Of a DNA stretch of 64,000 nt, positions 1 through 9,055 are shown piece by piece. The DNA lies in NCBI GenBank assembly GCA_020848735.1, contig JADLHO010000080.1:62001-126000 (forward strand), written 5' to 3'. The notes beneath the pieces were generated by a model that was not told the DNA's origin, ran no database searches, and saw nothing but the letters and a program-made list of their open reading frames with translations. The DNA comes from Planctomycetota bacterium (GTDB lineage Bacteria; Planctomycetota; UBA1135; UBA2386). The first letter of the stretch is position 1. Each line of letters opens with the position of its first letter. The position numbers were made by a program, and so were the translations under genes.

Positions 1-407
1 ACCTGCGCACGCCGACGGAGCATCTGCAGTTCATGTTCGACGGCGGCAACGTCGTCGCCGTGTCCAGCGACGATCCCCCGCGCGGCCTGCGCCTCGGGGA
101 CATCCTGGTCCGACTCGGCCACGTCGACGAGGCGACGCTCACCGCGTTCCTCACGCGCATCCGGGCGACCGGTGTCCCGCTCGGCGAAGCGCTGGCGCGC
201 GAGTCGCTCGTCACGGTCGAGCAGCTCGCCGAGGCCCTCCAGAATCAGCTGCACGAGCAGTTCGCCCGGATGGAGCGCGAGCCGAATGCGGCGTACGGCT
301 TCGTGCCCGCGACCCGCTCCGATCACGATGGCAAGCTGAAGGTCACGCCGCGCGAACTCCTGCTCGAGTCGGCGCGCCGCAGCGACGAAGCCCGCCGCGG
401 GACCTGA
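1..407 (+). CDS. DUF4388-type (PATAN-like) protein, C-terminal part
   Basis: The reading frame is open from the window edge (first full codon at 3), so the start lies outside. About 134 residues are visible. The beginning, with a phenylalanine-aspartate-glycine-glycine-asparagine turn followed by 'VVAVSSDD', matches the end of the DUF4388 fold, where a strand and 'F.dG.ivha' turn precede a helical segment. After it come two helical stretches of the type 'LGDILVRLGHVDEATL' and 'LGEALARESLVTVEQL', which are the repeated helix pairs usual in this family and in the N-terminal domain of type II secretion GspE. Such proteins are often linked to gliding, signalling or type IV pilus control, but no partner is visible here. 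The family call rests on pattern only, because the N-terminal half is missing. Confidence 0.6.
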   Translation, partial: LRTPTEHLQFMFDGGNVVAVSSDDPPRGLRLGDILVRLGHVDEATLTAFLTRIRATGVPLGEALARESLVTVEQLAEALQNQLHEQFARMEREPNAAYGFVPATRSDHDGKLKVTPRELLLESARRSDEARRGT

Positions 408-456
408 GCGCGAACGCCGCGTGGACGCCGTCGCGGCGGACGGCGATCGTGCGCGC

Positions 457-2724
457 ATGCTCCTCTCGTCCTTGCTCGCGCTCGCGCTCGCGACCACCCT
501 CGTCCCGCAGGATGCCGAGGGGCTGCGGCCCGGCAACCTCGCGGCCTTGCCCCGCTTGCCCGCGCCCTTCGCCGGGGATTGGCTGATCGAGCCCGTCACG
601 ACGCGCGCCGGCGTGTACCGCGGCGCCCACGACGGGGAACTCGTGCTCGACAATGGTCTCGTGCGGCGGCGTTTCGTCCTCGCACCGGCCTGCGCGACGA
701 TCGCGATCGACTCCCTCGGGGATGAGCGCAGCGTCCTGCGCGCCGTCCGCCCCGAGGCGGTGCTCCGCGTCGACGGTGTCGAGCTGCGCGTCGGCGGGCT
801 CCTGGGGCAACCCAACCACGCCTGGCTGCAATCCGACTGGCTCGCCCGGATGAGCGCGGATCAGAGCGCGCTCACGCTCGTCGAATGGCGCAGCGGTCCG
901 ACGCAGGCGCCGTTCGCCTGGCGACGCACGCGACCGAGTTCGGAGGCGCGGCCCTGGCCCGCCCCCGGCGTCCGTCTCGAACTCCGCTTCGCCCTCGCCC
1001 CCGATGCCGCGCGCGCGAGCGTGAGCCGCTCCCGCCCGGAGCTCGACGAGACGGCGCGCGAGGCCTGCGTGGCGCGCCTGACGGCGCTCGAGCTCGTCGT
1101 CGTCCATGAGCTCTACGACGGGATCCCCGCGTTCCAGAAGCAGATCCAGCTCCACAACCGCGGCACCGCGACCGTGCGCCTCGACGAGGTGATCGTCGAC
1201 CGGCTCGCGGTCGTCGAGACCGAGAACCTCGTCGAGGCGAAGGACGATTGGCGCCTCCCCGACCTCGACGTCTTCTCGGACCATGCCTTCGGCGGGATGT
1301 CGCACCGCGACAGCAACCGCATCGCGCATTGGTCCCCCGACCCCGAGTACCACACCCAGGTCAACTACGAGCGCCGCACGCCCTGCCTGCTCGAGCTGCG
1401 ACCGCCGCAGGGCCCCGGGGTCGACGTCTTGGCCGGCACGAGCTGGAAGAGCTTCCGCGCGGTGATGCTGGTCCACGATTCGACCGAGCGCGAACGCAAG
1501 GGCCTCGCGGTGCGTCGGGTGTTCCGCACGCTCGCGCCCTGGTGCACCGAGAACCCGCTCATGATGCACGTGCTCCCGGCGAGCGACGAGATCGTGCGTC
1601 GCGCGGTCGACCAATGTGCCGCGGTGGGATTCGAGATGGTGATCCTCTCGTTCGGTTCGGGCTTCGACATCGAGAGCGAGGATCCCGCCTACCTCGCGCG
1701 GATGAAGGCACTCGCCGCGTACGCGCACGACCGGGGCATCCAGCTCGGCGGCTACTCCCTGTTCTCGAGTCGCCGCATCTCCGACGCCGACGACGTCGTC
1801 GATCCCGCGACGGGGCGCCCCGGCGGCGCGAAGTTCGGTTCGGCGCCCTGTGCGTGCAGCGCGTGGGGCCTGCGCTACTTCGACAAGCTGCAGCGCTTCT
1901 TCGTGGCCACCGACTTCGATCTGCTCGAACACGATGGCCCGTATCCGGGCGACGTGTGTGGTGCGACCGACCATCCCGGCCACCGCGACGCCGCCGACTC
2001 GCAATGGCGTCAATGGGAGCGCAGCGCGGCGTTCTACGCCTGGTGCCGCGAGCGCGGCATCTACGTCAACGCGCCGGACTTCTACTTCCTCGCGGGCACG
2101 AGCAAGGTCGGCATGGGCTATCGCGAGACGAACTGGTCGCTGCCGCGCGCACAGCAGCTCGTCCACGCGCGGCAGAACGTGTTCGACGGGACCTGGGACA
2201 AGACGCCGAGCATGGGCTGGATGTTCGTCCCCCTGACCGAGTACCACGGCGGCGGCGCCGCCGCGACGCTCGAACCGCTCGACGCGCACCGCGAGGATTA
2301 CGCCGCGCATCTCCGCGCCGTGCTCGGCGCGGGAGTGCAGGCGTGTTGGCGAGGCCCGCGCCTCTACGACACGGAGGCCACCCGGGCGTTGGTGAAGGAC
2401 CACGTCGACTGGTTCCGCGCCCATCGCCGCATCCTGGAGGCCGACGTGATCCACCTCCGACGGCCCGACGCCCGCGATTGGGATGGCCTGCTGCACGTCG
2501 ATCCGAGCGGCCCCGAGCGCGCGCTGCTCGTCGTCCACAATCCACTCGACGAGCCGATCCGACGCACGATCCGCCTGCCGCTGCGCTGGGCCGGCATGCG
2601 GGGCGAGGCCGAGCTGACGCCGGATGGCGAGTCCGCACGCCGCCTCGCACTCGATCCCGCGGGCGATGCGCGCGTCGAGCTCGAGATCCCCGCCCGCGGC
2701 TGGCGCTGGGTCGTCGTGCGCTGA
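457..2724 (+). CDS. Secreted glycoside-hydrolase-like protein (alpha-galactosidase-like TIM barrel)
   Basis: The product is 755 aa. I chose the ATG at 457 rather than the in-frame GTG at 421 because it begins directly with a signal peptide (MLLSSLLALALATTLVP). The first 330 residues look like a beta-sandwich ('LVLDNGLVRRRFVL'), as in clan-D glycosidases. The middle resembles a TIM barrel, with strand-end acidic residues in 'FDLLEHDGPYPGD' and a 'GTSKVGMGYRETNW' segment. The C-terminus is a small beta domain ('ALLVVHNPLDEPI'). Alpha-galactosidase-like proteins (GH27/GH36/GH31 relatives) have this order. The exact family and substrate are not recognisable, and the catalytic pair is only guessed (Asp of EHDGP and a later acid). 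It probably acts outside the cytoplasm on a polysaccharide or glycoconjugate. It stands 49 bases after the preceding gene. Confidence 0.6.
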   Translation: MLLSSLLALALATTLVPQDAEGLRPGNLAALPRLPAPFAGDWLIEPVTTRAGVYRGAHDGELVLDNGLVRRRFVLAPACATIAIDSLGDERSVLRAVRPEAVLRVDGVELRVGGLLGQPNHAWLQSDWLARMSADQSALTLVEWRSGPTQAPFAWRRTRPSSEARPWPAPGVRLELRFALAPDAARASVSRSRPELDETAREACVARLTALELVVVHELYDGIPAFQKQIQLHNRGTATVRLDEVIVDRLAVVETENLVEAKDDWRLPDLDVFSDHAFGGMSHRDSNRIAHWSPDPEYHTQVNYERRTPCLLELRPPQGPGVDVLAGTSWKSFRAVMLVHDSTERERKGLAVRRVFRTLAPWCTENPLMMHVLPASDEIVRRAVDQCAAVGFEMVILSFGSGFDIESEDPAYLARMKALAAYAHDRGIQLGGYSLFSSRRISDADDVVDPATGRPGGAKFGSAPCACSAWGLRYFDKLQRFFVATDFDLLEHDGPYPGDVCGATDHPGHRDAADSQWRQWERSAAFYAWCRERGIYVNAPDFYFLAGTSKVGMGYRETNWSLPRAQQLVHARQNVFDGTWDKTPSMGWMFVPLTEYHGGGAAATLEPLDAHREDYAAHLRAVLGAGVQACWRGPRLYDTEATRALVKDHVDWFRAHRRILEADVIHLRRPDARDWDGLLHVDPSGPERALLVVHNPLDEPIRRTIRLPLRWAGMRGEAELTPDGESARRLALDPAGDARVELEIPARGWRWVVVR

Positions 2725-2778
2725 CGCCGGCACCGTTCCGAAGGCTCGCGCGCCTCGCCCGTATCCTGCGACCTGCCC

Positions 2779-3648
2779 ATGGGTCACGACCTCTTCGTCG
2801 CCGCGTTGGTCGGGTCGGCCGCGCTCGCCTTGCTCTGGCTGCTGACGCGCCAGGCGCTCCTCCGCGCCGCGCTCGCGCGCGTGCTGCACCAGCCGGCCCT
2901 CCTCGTCCCGGCCGCGATGAGCGGCGCGTTGGGCCTCGTCTTCGCGCTGCTCGGCATGCCCGAGGCGATCGCGGAGCAGCCCATCGCGACCGCCGCCGAG
3001 CGGCTCGCGAGCCTGCCGACCGCGCTGATCGGCTTCCTCGCGATCACGGTCGCGCTGGCGGGTCAGATCGGCCTGCTGGAGGCGCTCGACGCCGGCCTGC
3101 CCGTGGACGGCCACGCGTTCGCGCGCGGCGTCCGTCGCCATGCGGCGACCGCCTTGCTCGCCCGCAGCGTCGCGGCCGCACTCGCCTGGGCGCTCTGGTG
3201 CGCCGTCGGTCCGACGCGCGACCCCCTGCTGGTCGTGTGGCTCGTGCCCCAGCTCTTCGTCGCCTCGAGCGTCGGCATCGCGAGCGCCTACCCGGGGCGG
3301 CCCTTCGGCGCGGTCCTCGCGCAGGCGCGCTTCGCACTCGCGAAGCTCGGCGGCATCGGCGCACCGGTGATCGCGCAGGCGCTCTTCCTCTTCGGCCTCG
3401 GACTGGCCCGTGCGCGCTTCGACGCGCTCGACGTGCCGCTGTCCGGGCACGCGCTCGGCTGGAGCAGCCTCGGCTACAACCTCTTCCCGCAGCTGCGGGT
3501 CGGCGAGTCCGTGCCGGCCGCGGTCGTCGCGACGCTGGCCAGCGCACTCGCGAGCACCGTCTTCGTGACGGCGCATTGGCTCGGTGTCCGCCACGGCTAC
3601 GGGGCCGCGTCGTTCCCGGCTGGTCGCGACGGTCCCGTCGCGGGCTGA
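2779..3648 (+). CDS. Polytopic membrane protein, function unknown
   Basis: The product is 289 aa and starts at ATG 2779. At least six hydrophobic segments can be seen, for example residues about 5-22, 37-58, 78-100, 125-142, 150-168 and 190-210, with a short hydrophobic stretch near the end. No conserved motif, binding residue or known transporter signature is apparent. The alanine- and leucine-rich composition and Arg-rich cytoplasmic loops (RRHAATALLAR) are ordinary for a membrane protein of a GC-rich organism. It lies 54 bases after the glycosidase-like gene, with a TATCCT hexamer at 2761-2766 that could be a -10 element. I do not recognise the family. Confidence 0.6.
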   Translation: MGHDLFVAALVGSAALALLWLLTRQALLRAALARVLHQPALLVPAAMSGALGLVFALLGMPEAIAEQPIATAAERLASLPTALIGFLAITVALAGQIGLLEALDAGLPVDGHAFARGVRRHAATALLARSVAAALAWALWCAVGPTRDPLLVVWLVPQLFVASSVGIASAYPGRPFGAVLAQARFALAKLGGIGAPVIAQALFLFGLGLARARFDALDVPLSGHALGWSSLGYNLFPQLRVGESVPAAVVATLASALASTVFVTAHWLGVRHGYGAASFPAGRDGPVAG

Positions 3649-3802
3649 GTCGCGGCGCGATCGCCGCGATCCCATGCGGACTTGCGGGTGCTTCGCGGAG
3701 CGACGCCACCTCGACCGCCTTGCCGCGTGACGCTCGTGCGGCCATCTGCGACACTCCCGCCCGCTCCTGCCAGAGCCACCCTCCCGTTCCGCAGCTCCCG
3801 TC

Positions 3803-5098
3803 ATGCGCCGATCCTCCCACGGCCAGCACGGGCGAGCGGTGCGTCCCGAGCCCTTCGCCGCGGTCGCGTTCGCGATCCTGGCGAGCGGTCTCGCGACCGC
3901 ACAGGCTCCGCCCGGCTACTACGCCTCGCTCGACCTGTCTTCCCCCGCGGCGCTGCGCGCCAGCCTGCACGCGATCATCGATGACCACACGAAGATCCCG
4001 TACACGGCCTCCAGCACCGACACGTGGAACGTGCTCGAGCTCGCCGACCAGGATCCGGCGAATCCCTCGCGCATCCTCGACGTCTATCGCAACCGCAGCC
4101 ACGCGAAGGTCGGCGCCGGCAACTCGAACTACGACCGCGAACACACCTGGCCGAAGAGCTACGGCTTCCCCAACGACGCCGCGGACAACTACCCCTTCTC
4201 CGACTGCCACGCGCTGCGCCTCTGCGATGTCAGCTACAACGCGACGCGCAGCAACAAGCCCTTCGAGGACTGCACGGCCTCCGCGAGCGAGTACCCCATC
4301 GAGGGCGGCAGCACCGGCAGCTTCCCGGGCACCTCGAATTGGTCGACGGGCTCGTTCACGACCGGCAGATGGCAGGTCTGGCGCGACCGCCGCGGCGACG
4401 TCGCGCGCGCGCAGCTCTACCTCGACGTGCGCTACGAGGGTGGCGTGCACGGCGTCACGGGCTACGCCGAACCCAACCTCGTGCTGACGGACAACCGCAG
4501 CCTGATGGACTCGTCGAACACCGGCAACAACGAGTCCGTCGGCTACATGGGGCTGCTCTCGACGCTGCTCACCTGGCACTTCGCGGACCCGCCGGACGCA
4601 GGGGAGCTGCGCCGCAACGACGTGGTGTTCTCGTTCCAGGGCAATCGCAACCCCTTCGTCGACCGGCCCGAGCTCGCCGCGATCCTCTGGAACCGGCCCT
4701 GGCCCGGGGCCTTCCTGAGCTATGGCCAGGGCTGCCTCGGCTCGAACGGTGGCATCCCCGTGTTCAGCGCGGTGGGCACCCCGGCCCTGGGACAGACCTT
4801 CAACCTGCGCCTCGCTTCGGCGCCGTCGAGCGTCCCGGCCGTCGTCAACTTCGACGTGGTGCGTCAGAACCTGCCGCTCGGCGGCATCGGCTTCGTCGGT
4901 TGCACGGCGCTGGCGCTGCCGGTCTTCGGCATCGCGTCGGCCACCGATGCGCAGGGCGCGCTCACGCTGCCGGTACCGATCCCGAACTCGTATGCGCTGC
5001 TGACCCAGAGCCTGCACGGGCAATGGCTCGTGCTCGACCCGGCCGGCCGTGGCGCGGTGTTCAGCAACGGCGGCACGCTGACGTTCGGCAAGCTGTGA
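3803..5098 (+). CDS. Secreted endonuclease I family nuclease with planctomycete-type C-terminal tail
   Basis: The product is 431 aa. The signal peptide (about residues 17-33, ending in ATAQA) indicates export. The endonuclease I / NucM signature DREHTWPKS lies at residues 111-119, with the catalytic His inside EHTWPKS, followed by 'SDCHALRLCDVSYNATRSNKPF', which I split as the typical D-x-H-L and N-x-x-R-S-N-x-P elements. These enzymes cut DNA and RNA non-specifically using a metal ion, outside the cell or in the periplasm. After about residue 305 comes a separate beta-rich tail beginning 'YGQGCLGSNGG', a pattern found on many exported planctomycete proteins. Its last bases overlap the next gene's GTG start, so the two genes are probably co-transcribed. 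Confidence 0.85.
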   Translation: MRRSSHGQHGRAVRPEPFAAVAFAILASGLATAQAPPGYYASLDLSSPAALRASLHAIIDDHTKIPYTASSTDTWNVLELADQDPANPSRILDVYRNRSHAKVGAGNSNYDREHTWPKSYGFPNDAADNYPFSDCHALRLCDVSYNATRSNKPFEDCTASASEYPIEGGSTGSFPGTSNWSTGSFTTGRWQVWRDRRGDVARAQLYLDVRYEGGVHGVTGYAEPNLVLTDNRSLMDSSNTGNNESVGYMGLLSTLLTWHFADPPDAGELRRNDVVFSFQGNRNPFVDRPELAAILWNRPWPGAFLSYGQGCLGSNGGIPVFSAVGTPALGQTFNLRLASAPSSVPAVVNFDVVRQNLPLGGIGFVGCTALALPVFGIASATDAQGALTLPVPIPNSYALLTQSLHGQWLVLDPAGRGAVFSNGGTLTFGKL

Positions 5099-6108
5099 CG
5101 ACGACCCCGACCCGGCGGCGTCCCCTCCGCACGTTCGTCCGCGGCCTGCTGCTGGTCGCGTTCGGCCTCGGGCTCGCGCTGGCGGGTTTCGAGGTCCTGC
5201 TGCGCGCCGTCGATCCCTACGGCTACGCGGACGACCAGGCCGTCGAGCGCTTCGCCCACGAACTGCGCGATCCCGCGCCCGGCGCGCGCCGCGGGCTGAG
5301 CTCCTTCCACCTGCGTCCGGGCGCGCAGATCGAGTTCCTCGGCGAGCGCTTCGACATCAACGAGCTCGGCTACCGCACGCCGCTCGTGCCGCACGCCAAG
5401 CCGCCGGACTGCTACCGCATCGTCGTCGTCGGTGACTCGGTGCCCTTCGGCTGGGGGATCGCGGAGGCGGACTGCTTCCCGCGGCGCCTCGAGACCCTGC
5501 TCAACGCCAAACCGCAGCCCTTCGGCAAGGCGCGCGTCGAGGTGGTGAACCTCTCCGGACCGGGCCGCGGACTCGGCGACTACCTCATCGTCCTCGAGGA
5601 CGAGGCGATGGCGTACCAGCCCGACCTCGTGCTCGTGCCGCTCATCTTCAACGACGTCCCCCTGTCGGAGGTCGACGACGCGCCGCACCCGAGCCCGCCC
5701 GCGCCCTTGCCCAGCTGGTTGCGCTGGAGCTTCGCAGCGCGCTTCGCGCACGTGACGATCGCGCGCCTGAGCGGCGCGGAGATGCACGGGGACTATTGGA
5801 TCGGCATCCGCAGCTCGCCCAAGGCGCTCGCCGCATTCCCCCTCGCCTTCGAGCTCTTCCGCAAGGCGGCGCAGGGCGTGCCGATCCTGCTCTTCGACAC
5901 GATCGGCGAGGGACCGGGCAAGGGCATCCCGGAGATCGCGGCGGCGGCCAAGGCGCAGGGCCTCGCACACCTCGAGTGCTTCCTGGATCTGTCGGAGTAC
6001 GACACGAAGTGGGCGATCCGCGCGCCCAAGCACAACCACCCCAATCCCGCCGCACACGCGGTCTACGCCCAGACGCTCGTCGACTGGTTCACCCGCAACG
6101 GGTGGTGA
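5095..6108 (+). CDS. Membrane-anchored SGNH/GDSL hydrolase
   Basis: The product is 337 aa. The GTG at 5095 overlaps the preceding stop codon (GTGA), which decides the start. Residues about 14-33 form one transmembrane anchor. Block I is 'VVVGDSVPFGWG' with the nucleophile Ser115. A block III-like 'VLVPLIFNDVP' contains the Asn. The C-terminal block is 'HNHPNPAAH', with the likely catalytic His315. The usual Asp three residues before that His is a Lys (K312), so either the acid comes from elsewhere or activity is altered. Family members are esterases, acyltransferases or sugar O-acetyl hydrolases acting on cell-envelope glycans. The anchor suggests action at the outer face of a membrane. The substrate is unknown. 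Confidence 0.78.
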   Translation: MTTTPTRRRPLRTFVRGLLLVAFGLGLALAGFEVLLRAVDPYGYADDQAVERFAHELRDPAPGARRGLSSFHLRPGAQIEFLGERFDINELGYRTPLVPHAKPPDCYRIVVVGDSVPFGWGIAEADCFPRRLETLLNAKPQPFGKARVEVVNLSGPGRGLGDYLIVLEDEAMAYQPDLVLVPLIFNDVPLSEVDDAPHPSPPAPLPSWLRWSFAARFAHVTIARLSGAEMHGDYWIGIRSSPKALAAFPLAFELFRKAAQGVPILLFDTIGEGPGKGIPEIAAAAKAQGLAHLECFLDLSEYDTKWAIRAPKHNHPNPAAHAVYAQTLVDWFTRNGW

Positions 6109-6121
6109 AGTCCGCGGGCAC

Positions 6122-7345
6122 TCAGCCCTGGGCGCGCACCTTCACCGTGCGCCCCACGTCGTCGAGCATGCCCCGGAGGGTGTCGTAGTCCGGGTGCCGG
6201 AGCACGAGCCACGCATTGGCGTGGTAGCCGTTCTCGACGCCCTGCGTCGCCGTGCCCGGCGGCGGGAAGTACTCCTTCACGATCGCGCTGCCGTAGCGCT
6301 GACGCATCGCCTCGAGTCCGTCGTAACGCACGATGCGGCCGTCGCGGTCCGGGCGCAGCGCGATCATGCCGCAGGCGTAACGACGCGAGAGCCGCGCGTC
6401 GGAGCGCCCGTGCACGACGGCCTTCGCCCACTCGGAATACAGGTCGATCTCGTTCGCCGCGGAATAGAGGTCCCAGACCCCCACGCCCGGCGGCCGGCAC
6501 CCGATCTCGCTGAACTTGAGGCCCTTGGCGCCGAAGAACCACTCCATGTGGGTCGCCGAGGTCTCGATGCCGAGGACCCCGAGCACCTTGCGCCCGAGCT
6601 CGCGCAGCTCGCGGTACGAGTCGAGCTCCACGCGGTTCGTGCACACGATCTGCGGCGAGATCCACCGCGTGCGCATCGCCTCGAGCACGTTGGGGTAGTA
6701 GTGGCAGACGAACTCGTGGAGCACGTGGCCGCCGATGCTCACCGTGTCCCAGAAGCCCTCGTGGCCGTCGATGAACTCCTCGACCGCCACCGCCTGCCCG
6801 CGGTCGACCCCGTGCTGCGCGATCGCGGCTTCGAGCTGTGCGTCATCGTCGGCGCGCATGGCGCCCGCCGCACCCGCCGCCGCCAACGGCTTCACGATCA
6901 CCGGATAGCCGACGCGCCGGGCGAACTCGCGGATGCTGGCGCCGTCCGAGGCGCCGGTCGAGGCCGCGCAGGGCACACCCGCCTCGCGCAGCGCGTGCTT
7001 CATCGCGGCCTTGTCGCGGCAGAGAAAGGCGGTCCGAACGCTCGTGCCCGGGATCGCGCAGCGCTCTCGCACGTGTGCGACCGGCAGGACGTGGGCCTCG
7101 ACCGTCGTCTCGAGGCGATCCACCCAGCCGCGCGCCTGGACCCGCCGCACCGCGGCCTCGAGCGCGGCCTCGTCGACGACCGAGCGCACCTGCTCATAGC
7201 CATCGAGCCAGCTTCGCAGCTCGGGATCGAGCGCCTCGGGCGAACGCTCGCCGATGCCCGTGACGCGGGCGCCGACTGCGTGCAGCGCGCGCACGTGCTC
7301 GCGCTGCGTCTTGGGGAACGCGGGTTCGACGAAGAGGACGTGCAT
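6122..7345 (-). CDS. ATP-grasp carboxylate-amine ligase, paralogue 1 of 3
   Basis: The product is 407 aa. The N-terminal pre-ATP-grasp domain begins 'MHVLFVEPAFP'. The nucleotide-binding part has 'RDKAAMKHALREAGVP', then 'GYPVIVKPLAAAGAAGAMR', 'AVEEFIDGHEGFWDTVSI' and the metal/ATP residues in 'HMEWFFGAKG' and 'FSEIGCRPPG'. ATP-grasp enzymes make an acyl phosphate from a carboxylate and pass it to an amine or other nucleophile. It shares length and motif spacing with the genes at 9056 and 11173, so all three come from duplications. It is read in the same direction as glgA, 100 bases downstream of it. The glycine loop here is less canonical (AAGAAGA rather than GAGS), which may mean different substrate handling. 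The product is unknown. Confidence 0.85.
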   Translation of the reverse strand: MHVLFVEPAFPKTQREHVRALHAVGARVTGIGERSPEALDPELRSWLDGYEQVRSVVDEAALEAAVRRVQARGWVDRLETTVEAHVLPVAHVRERCAIPGTSVRTAFLCRDKAAMKHALREAGVPCAASTGASDGASIREFARRVGYPVIVKPLAAAGAAGAMRADDDAQLEAAIAQHGVDRGQAVAVEEFIDGHEGFWDTVSIGGHVLHEFVCHYYPNVLEAMRTRWISPQIVCTNRVELDSYRELRELGRKVLGVLGIETSATHMEWFFGAKGLKFSEIGCRPPGVGVWDLYSAANEIDLYSEWAKAVVHGRSDARLSRRYACGMIALRPDRDGRIVRYDGLEAMRQRYGSAIVKEYFPPPGTATQGVENGYHANAWLVLRHPDYDTLRGMLDDVGRTVKVRAQG

Positions 7346-7445
7346 CGGCGGCGATTCCTGTCGTGACGTGGATTGGTGCCGGCGGCGATGACAGCCCGCG
7401 GCAACCCGTCGGGGACGGATGGGATGGCTCGTCTCGGTCGCGCGC

Positions 7446-8912
7446 TCAACGCATGAGCCGGCGATAGAGCTCGACGTAGTGCGGACCCTGACGGTCCCAG
7501 GACCAGTCCTGCGCCATGCCGGCCATCATGAGCGCGTGCCAGGCCGCAGGCTCCTTGAAGACCGCGACGGCGCGCTGCATCGCCGCGAGCAGCGAGTGCG
7601 CGTCGAAGCGGTCGAAGACGAAGCCGGTGCCACGGCCGGTCGCGGCGTCGTGGTCCACGACGGTGTCGGCGAGGCCTCCCGTGCGCCGCACGATCGGCAC
7701 CGTGCCGTAGCGCATGCTGTACATCTGGTTCAGGCCGCAGGGCTCGAAGAGCGACGGCATGAGGAAGGCGTCGGAACCGGCCTCGATCCAGTGCGCGAGC
7801 TCCTCGTGATAGCCGCGGTAGACGCCGACCCGATCGGGGAGCTGGTCGCGCAGCCACTGGAAGTAGTCCTCGTAGCGCTGCTCGCCGCTGCCGAGCGCGA
7901 CGAGGCGGACGCGCTCGTCACGCATCACGACGGGGAGCACGTCGGGCAGGAGGTCGAAGCCCTTCTGCGAGGTCAGCCGCGACACGATCCCGATCACCAT
8001 CGGGTTGCCGTCCTGACGCAAGGCGAAGCGCTCGAGCAGCTTCTTCTTGCACGCCGCCTTGCCGCTGAGGTCCTTCGCCCCGAAGGCCGCGGGGAGGTGC
8101 CTGTCGTTGGCGGGATCCCAGTCGCCGTAGTCCACGCCGTTGACGATGCCGGTGAGGGCGTCCTTGCGGGCGCGCAGGGTGTCCTCGAGACCCCGGCCGC
8201 CTTCGGCGGTCTGGATCTCCTTGGCGTAGTTGGGGCTGACGGTGGTCAGCCAGTCGGCGTAGAGCAGTCCCGTCTTCAGGAAGTTGACCTCGTTGCGCTG
8301 CTGGAGGTCGTCCTGGTGGAAGAGGTTCCGCGACGCCGCGAGGCCGAGATCGTCGATGACCTTGCCGCTGAACTGACCCTGGTAGCCGATGTTGTGGATC
8401 GTCAGCAGGGTGCGCGTCTTCCGGAACAGGCCGTCCCAGGAATAGAGCGAGCGCAGGTAGAGCGGCACCAGGGCCGTATGCCAGTCGTTGCAGTGCGCGA
8501 TGTCGGGCGCGAAGCCGAGCCGTTGACAGAACTCGAGCGCGGCGCGGCAGAGGAGGCCGAAGCGGATGTGCTCGTCGGCATACGTCGACGAGTAGATCCG
8601 GTCGCGACCGAACATCGCCGGGCAATCGACGAAGTAGACCGGCACCTTGCTGTTCGGCAGCTCACCGACCTTCGCGCCGAACTCCTGCTCGCTGCCGTCG
8701 AAGCGCATCCGGATGCGCCCGATGTCTCGTGCCTCGTGCAGATCGAAGCCGCCACGGGCGACCTGCCCGTAGAGCGGCATCACGATGCGGACCGAGTGAC
8801 CGACCTTCGCGAGCCAGCGGCCGAGGCCCGCGACGACGTCGGCGAGTCCGCCGGTCTTCGCGAAGGGCGTCAGCTCCGAGGAGACGAGCAGGATGCGGAG
8901 CGCGTCGGTCAT
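7446..8912 (-). CDS. glgA: Glycogen synthase, GT5 type
   Basis: The product is 488 aa, the normal length for bacterial GlgA. I chose ATG 8912 because the protein then starts 'MTDALRILLVSSELTPFAKT', as in the family. The ADP-glucose binding motif KTGGL is at residues 19-23, and the C-terminal donor-site motif 'PSLFEPCGLNQMYSMRYGT' is complete, followed by 'GGLADTV'. It transfers glucose from ADP-glucose to the end of an alpha-1,4-glucan in the cytoplasm. Unusually it does not sit in the glycogen operon 9 kb further on, but between two ATP-grasp genes. A second, different synthase domain exists in the fusion protein at 22845. It is divergent from the ATP-grasp gene at 9056, with a shared 143-base gap. 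Confidence 0.95.
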   Translation of the reverse strand: MTDALRILLVSSELTPFAKTGGLADVVAGLGRWLAKVGHSVRIVMPLYGQVARGGFDLHEARDIGRIRMRFDGSEQEFGAKVGELPNSKVPVYFVDCPAMFGRDRIYSSTYADEHIRFGLLCRAALEFCQRLGFAPDIAHCNDWHTALVPLYLRSLYSWDGLFRKTRTLLTIHNIGYQGQFSGKVIDDLGLAASRNLFHQDDLQQRNEVNFLKTGLLYADWLTTVSPNYAKEIQTAEGGRGLEDTLRARKDALTGIVNGVDYGDWDPANDRHLPAAFGAKDLSGKAACKKKLLERFALRQDGNPMVIGIVSRLTSQKGFDLLPDVLPVVMRDERVRLVALGSGEQRYEDYFQWLRDQLPDRVGVYRGYHEELAHWIEAGSDAFLMPSLFEPCGLNQMYSMRYGTVPIVRRTGGLADTVVDHDAATGRGTGFVFDRFDAHSLLAAMQRAVAVFKEPAAWHALMMAGMAQDWSWDRQGPHYVELYRRLMR

Positions 8913-9055
8913 GGTTCTCGTCGAGGACGGGTGGAGCGCGACGTGGCCGTCGGGCTCCGCGATCACGAGGTCTTGCGGCACGGCGCCCGCGCCGGTCCGA
9001 TGACCAGGGCTTCGCGGCGGGCCATTCCGCACGCGAGCGAGGCCGGATGGTAGCG

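Noticed and set aside
343-3804. Open frame of more than 1100 codons on the minus strand across the first genes
   Set aside because: It is Arg/Glu-rich text without any domain, lies opposite well-supported genes and is a by-product of GC-rich codon bias. Similar frames opposite 23421-26987 and in extensions of 41780-44680 were dropped for the same reason.
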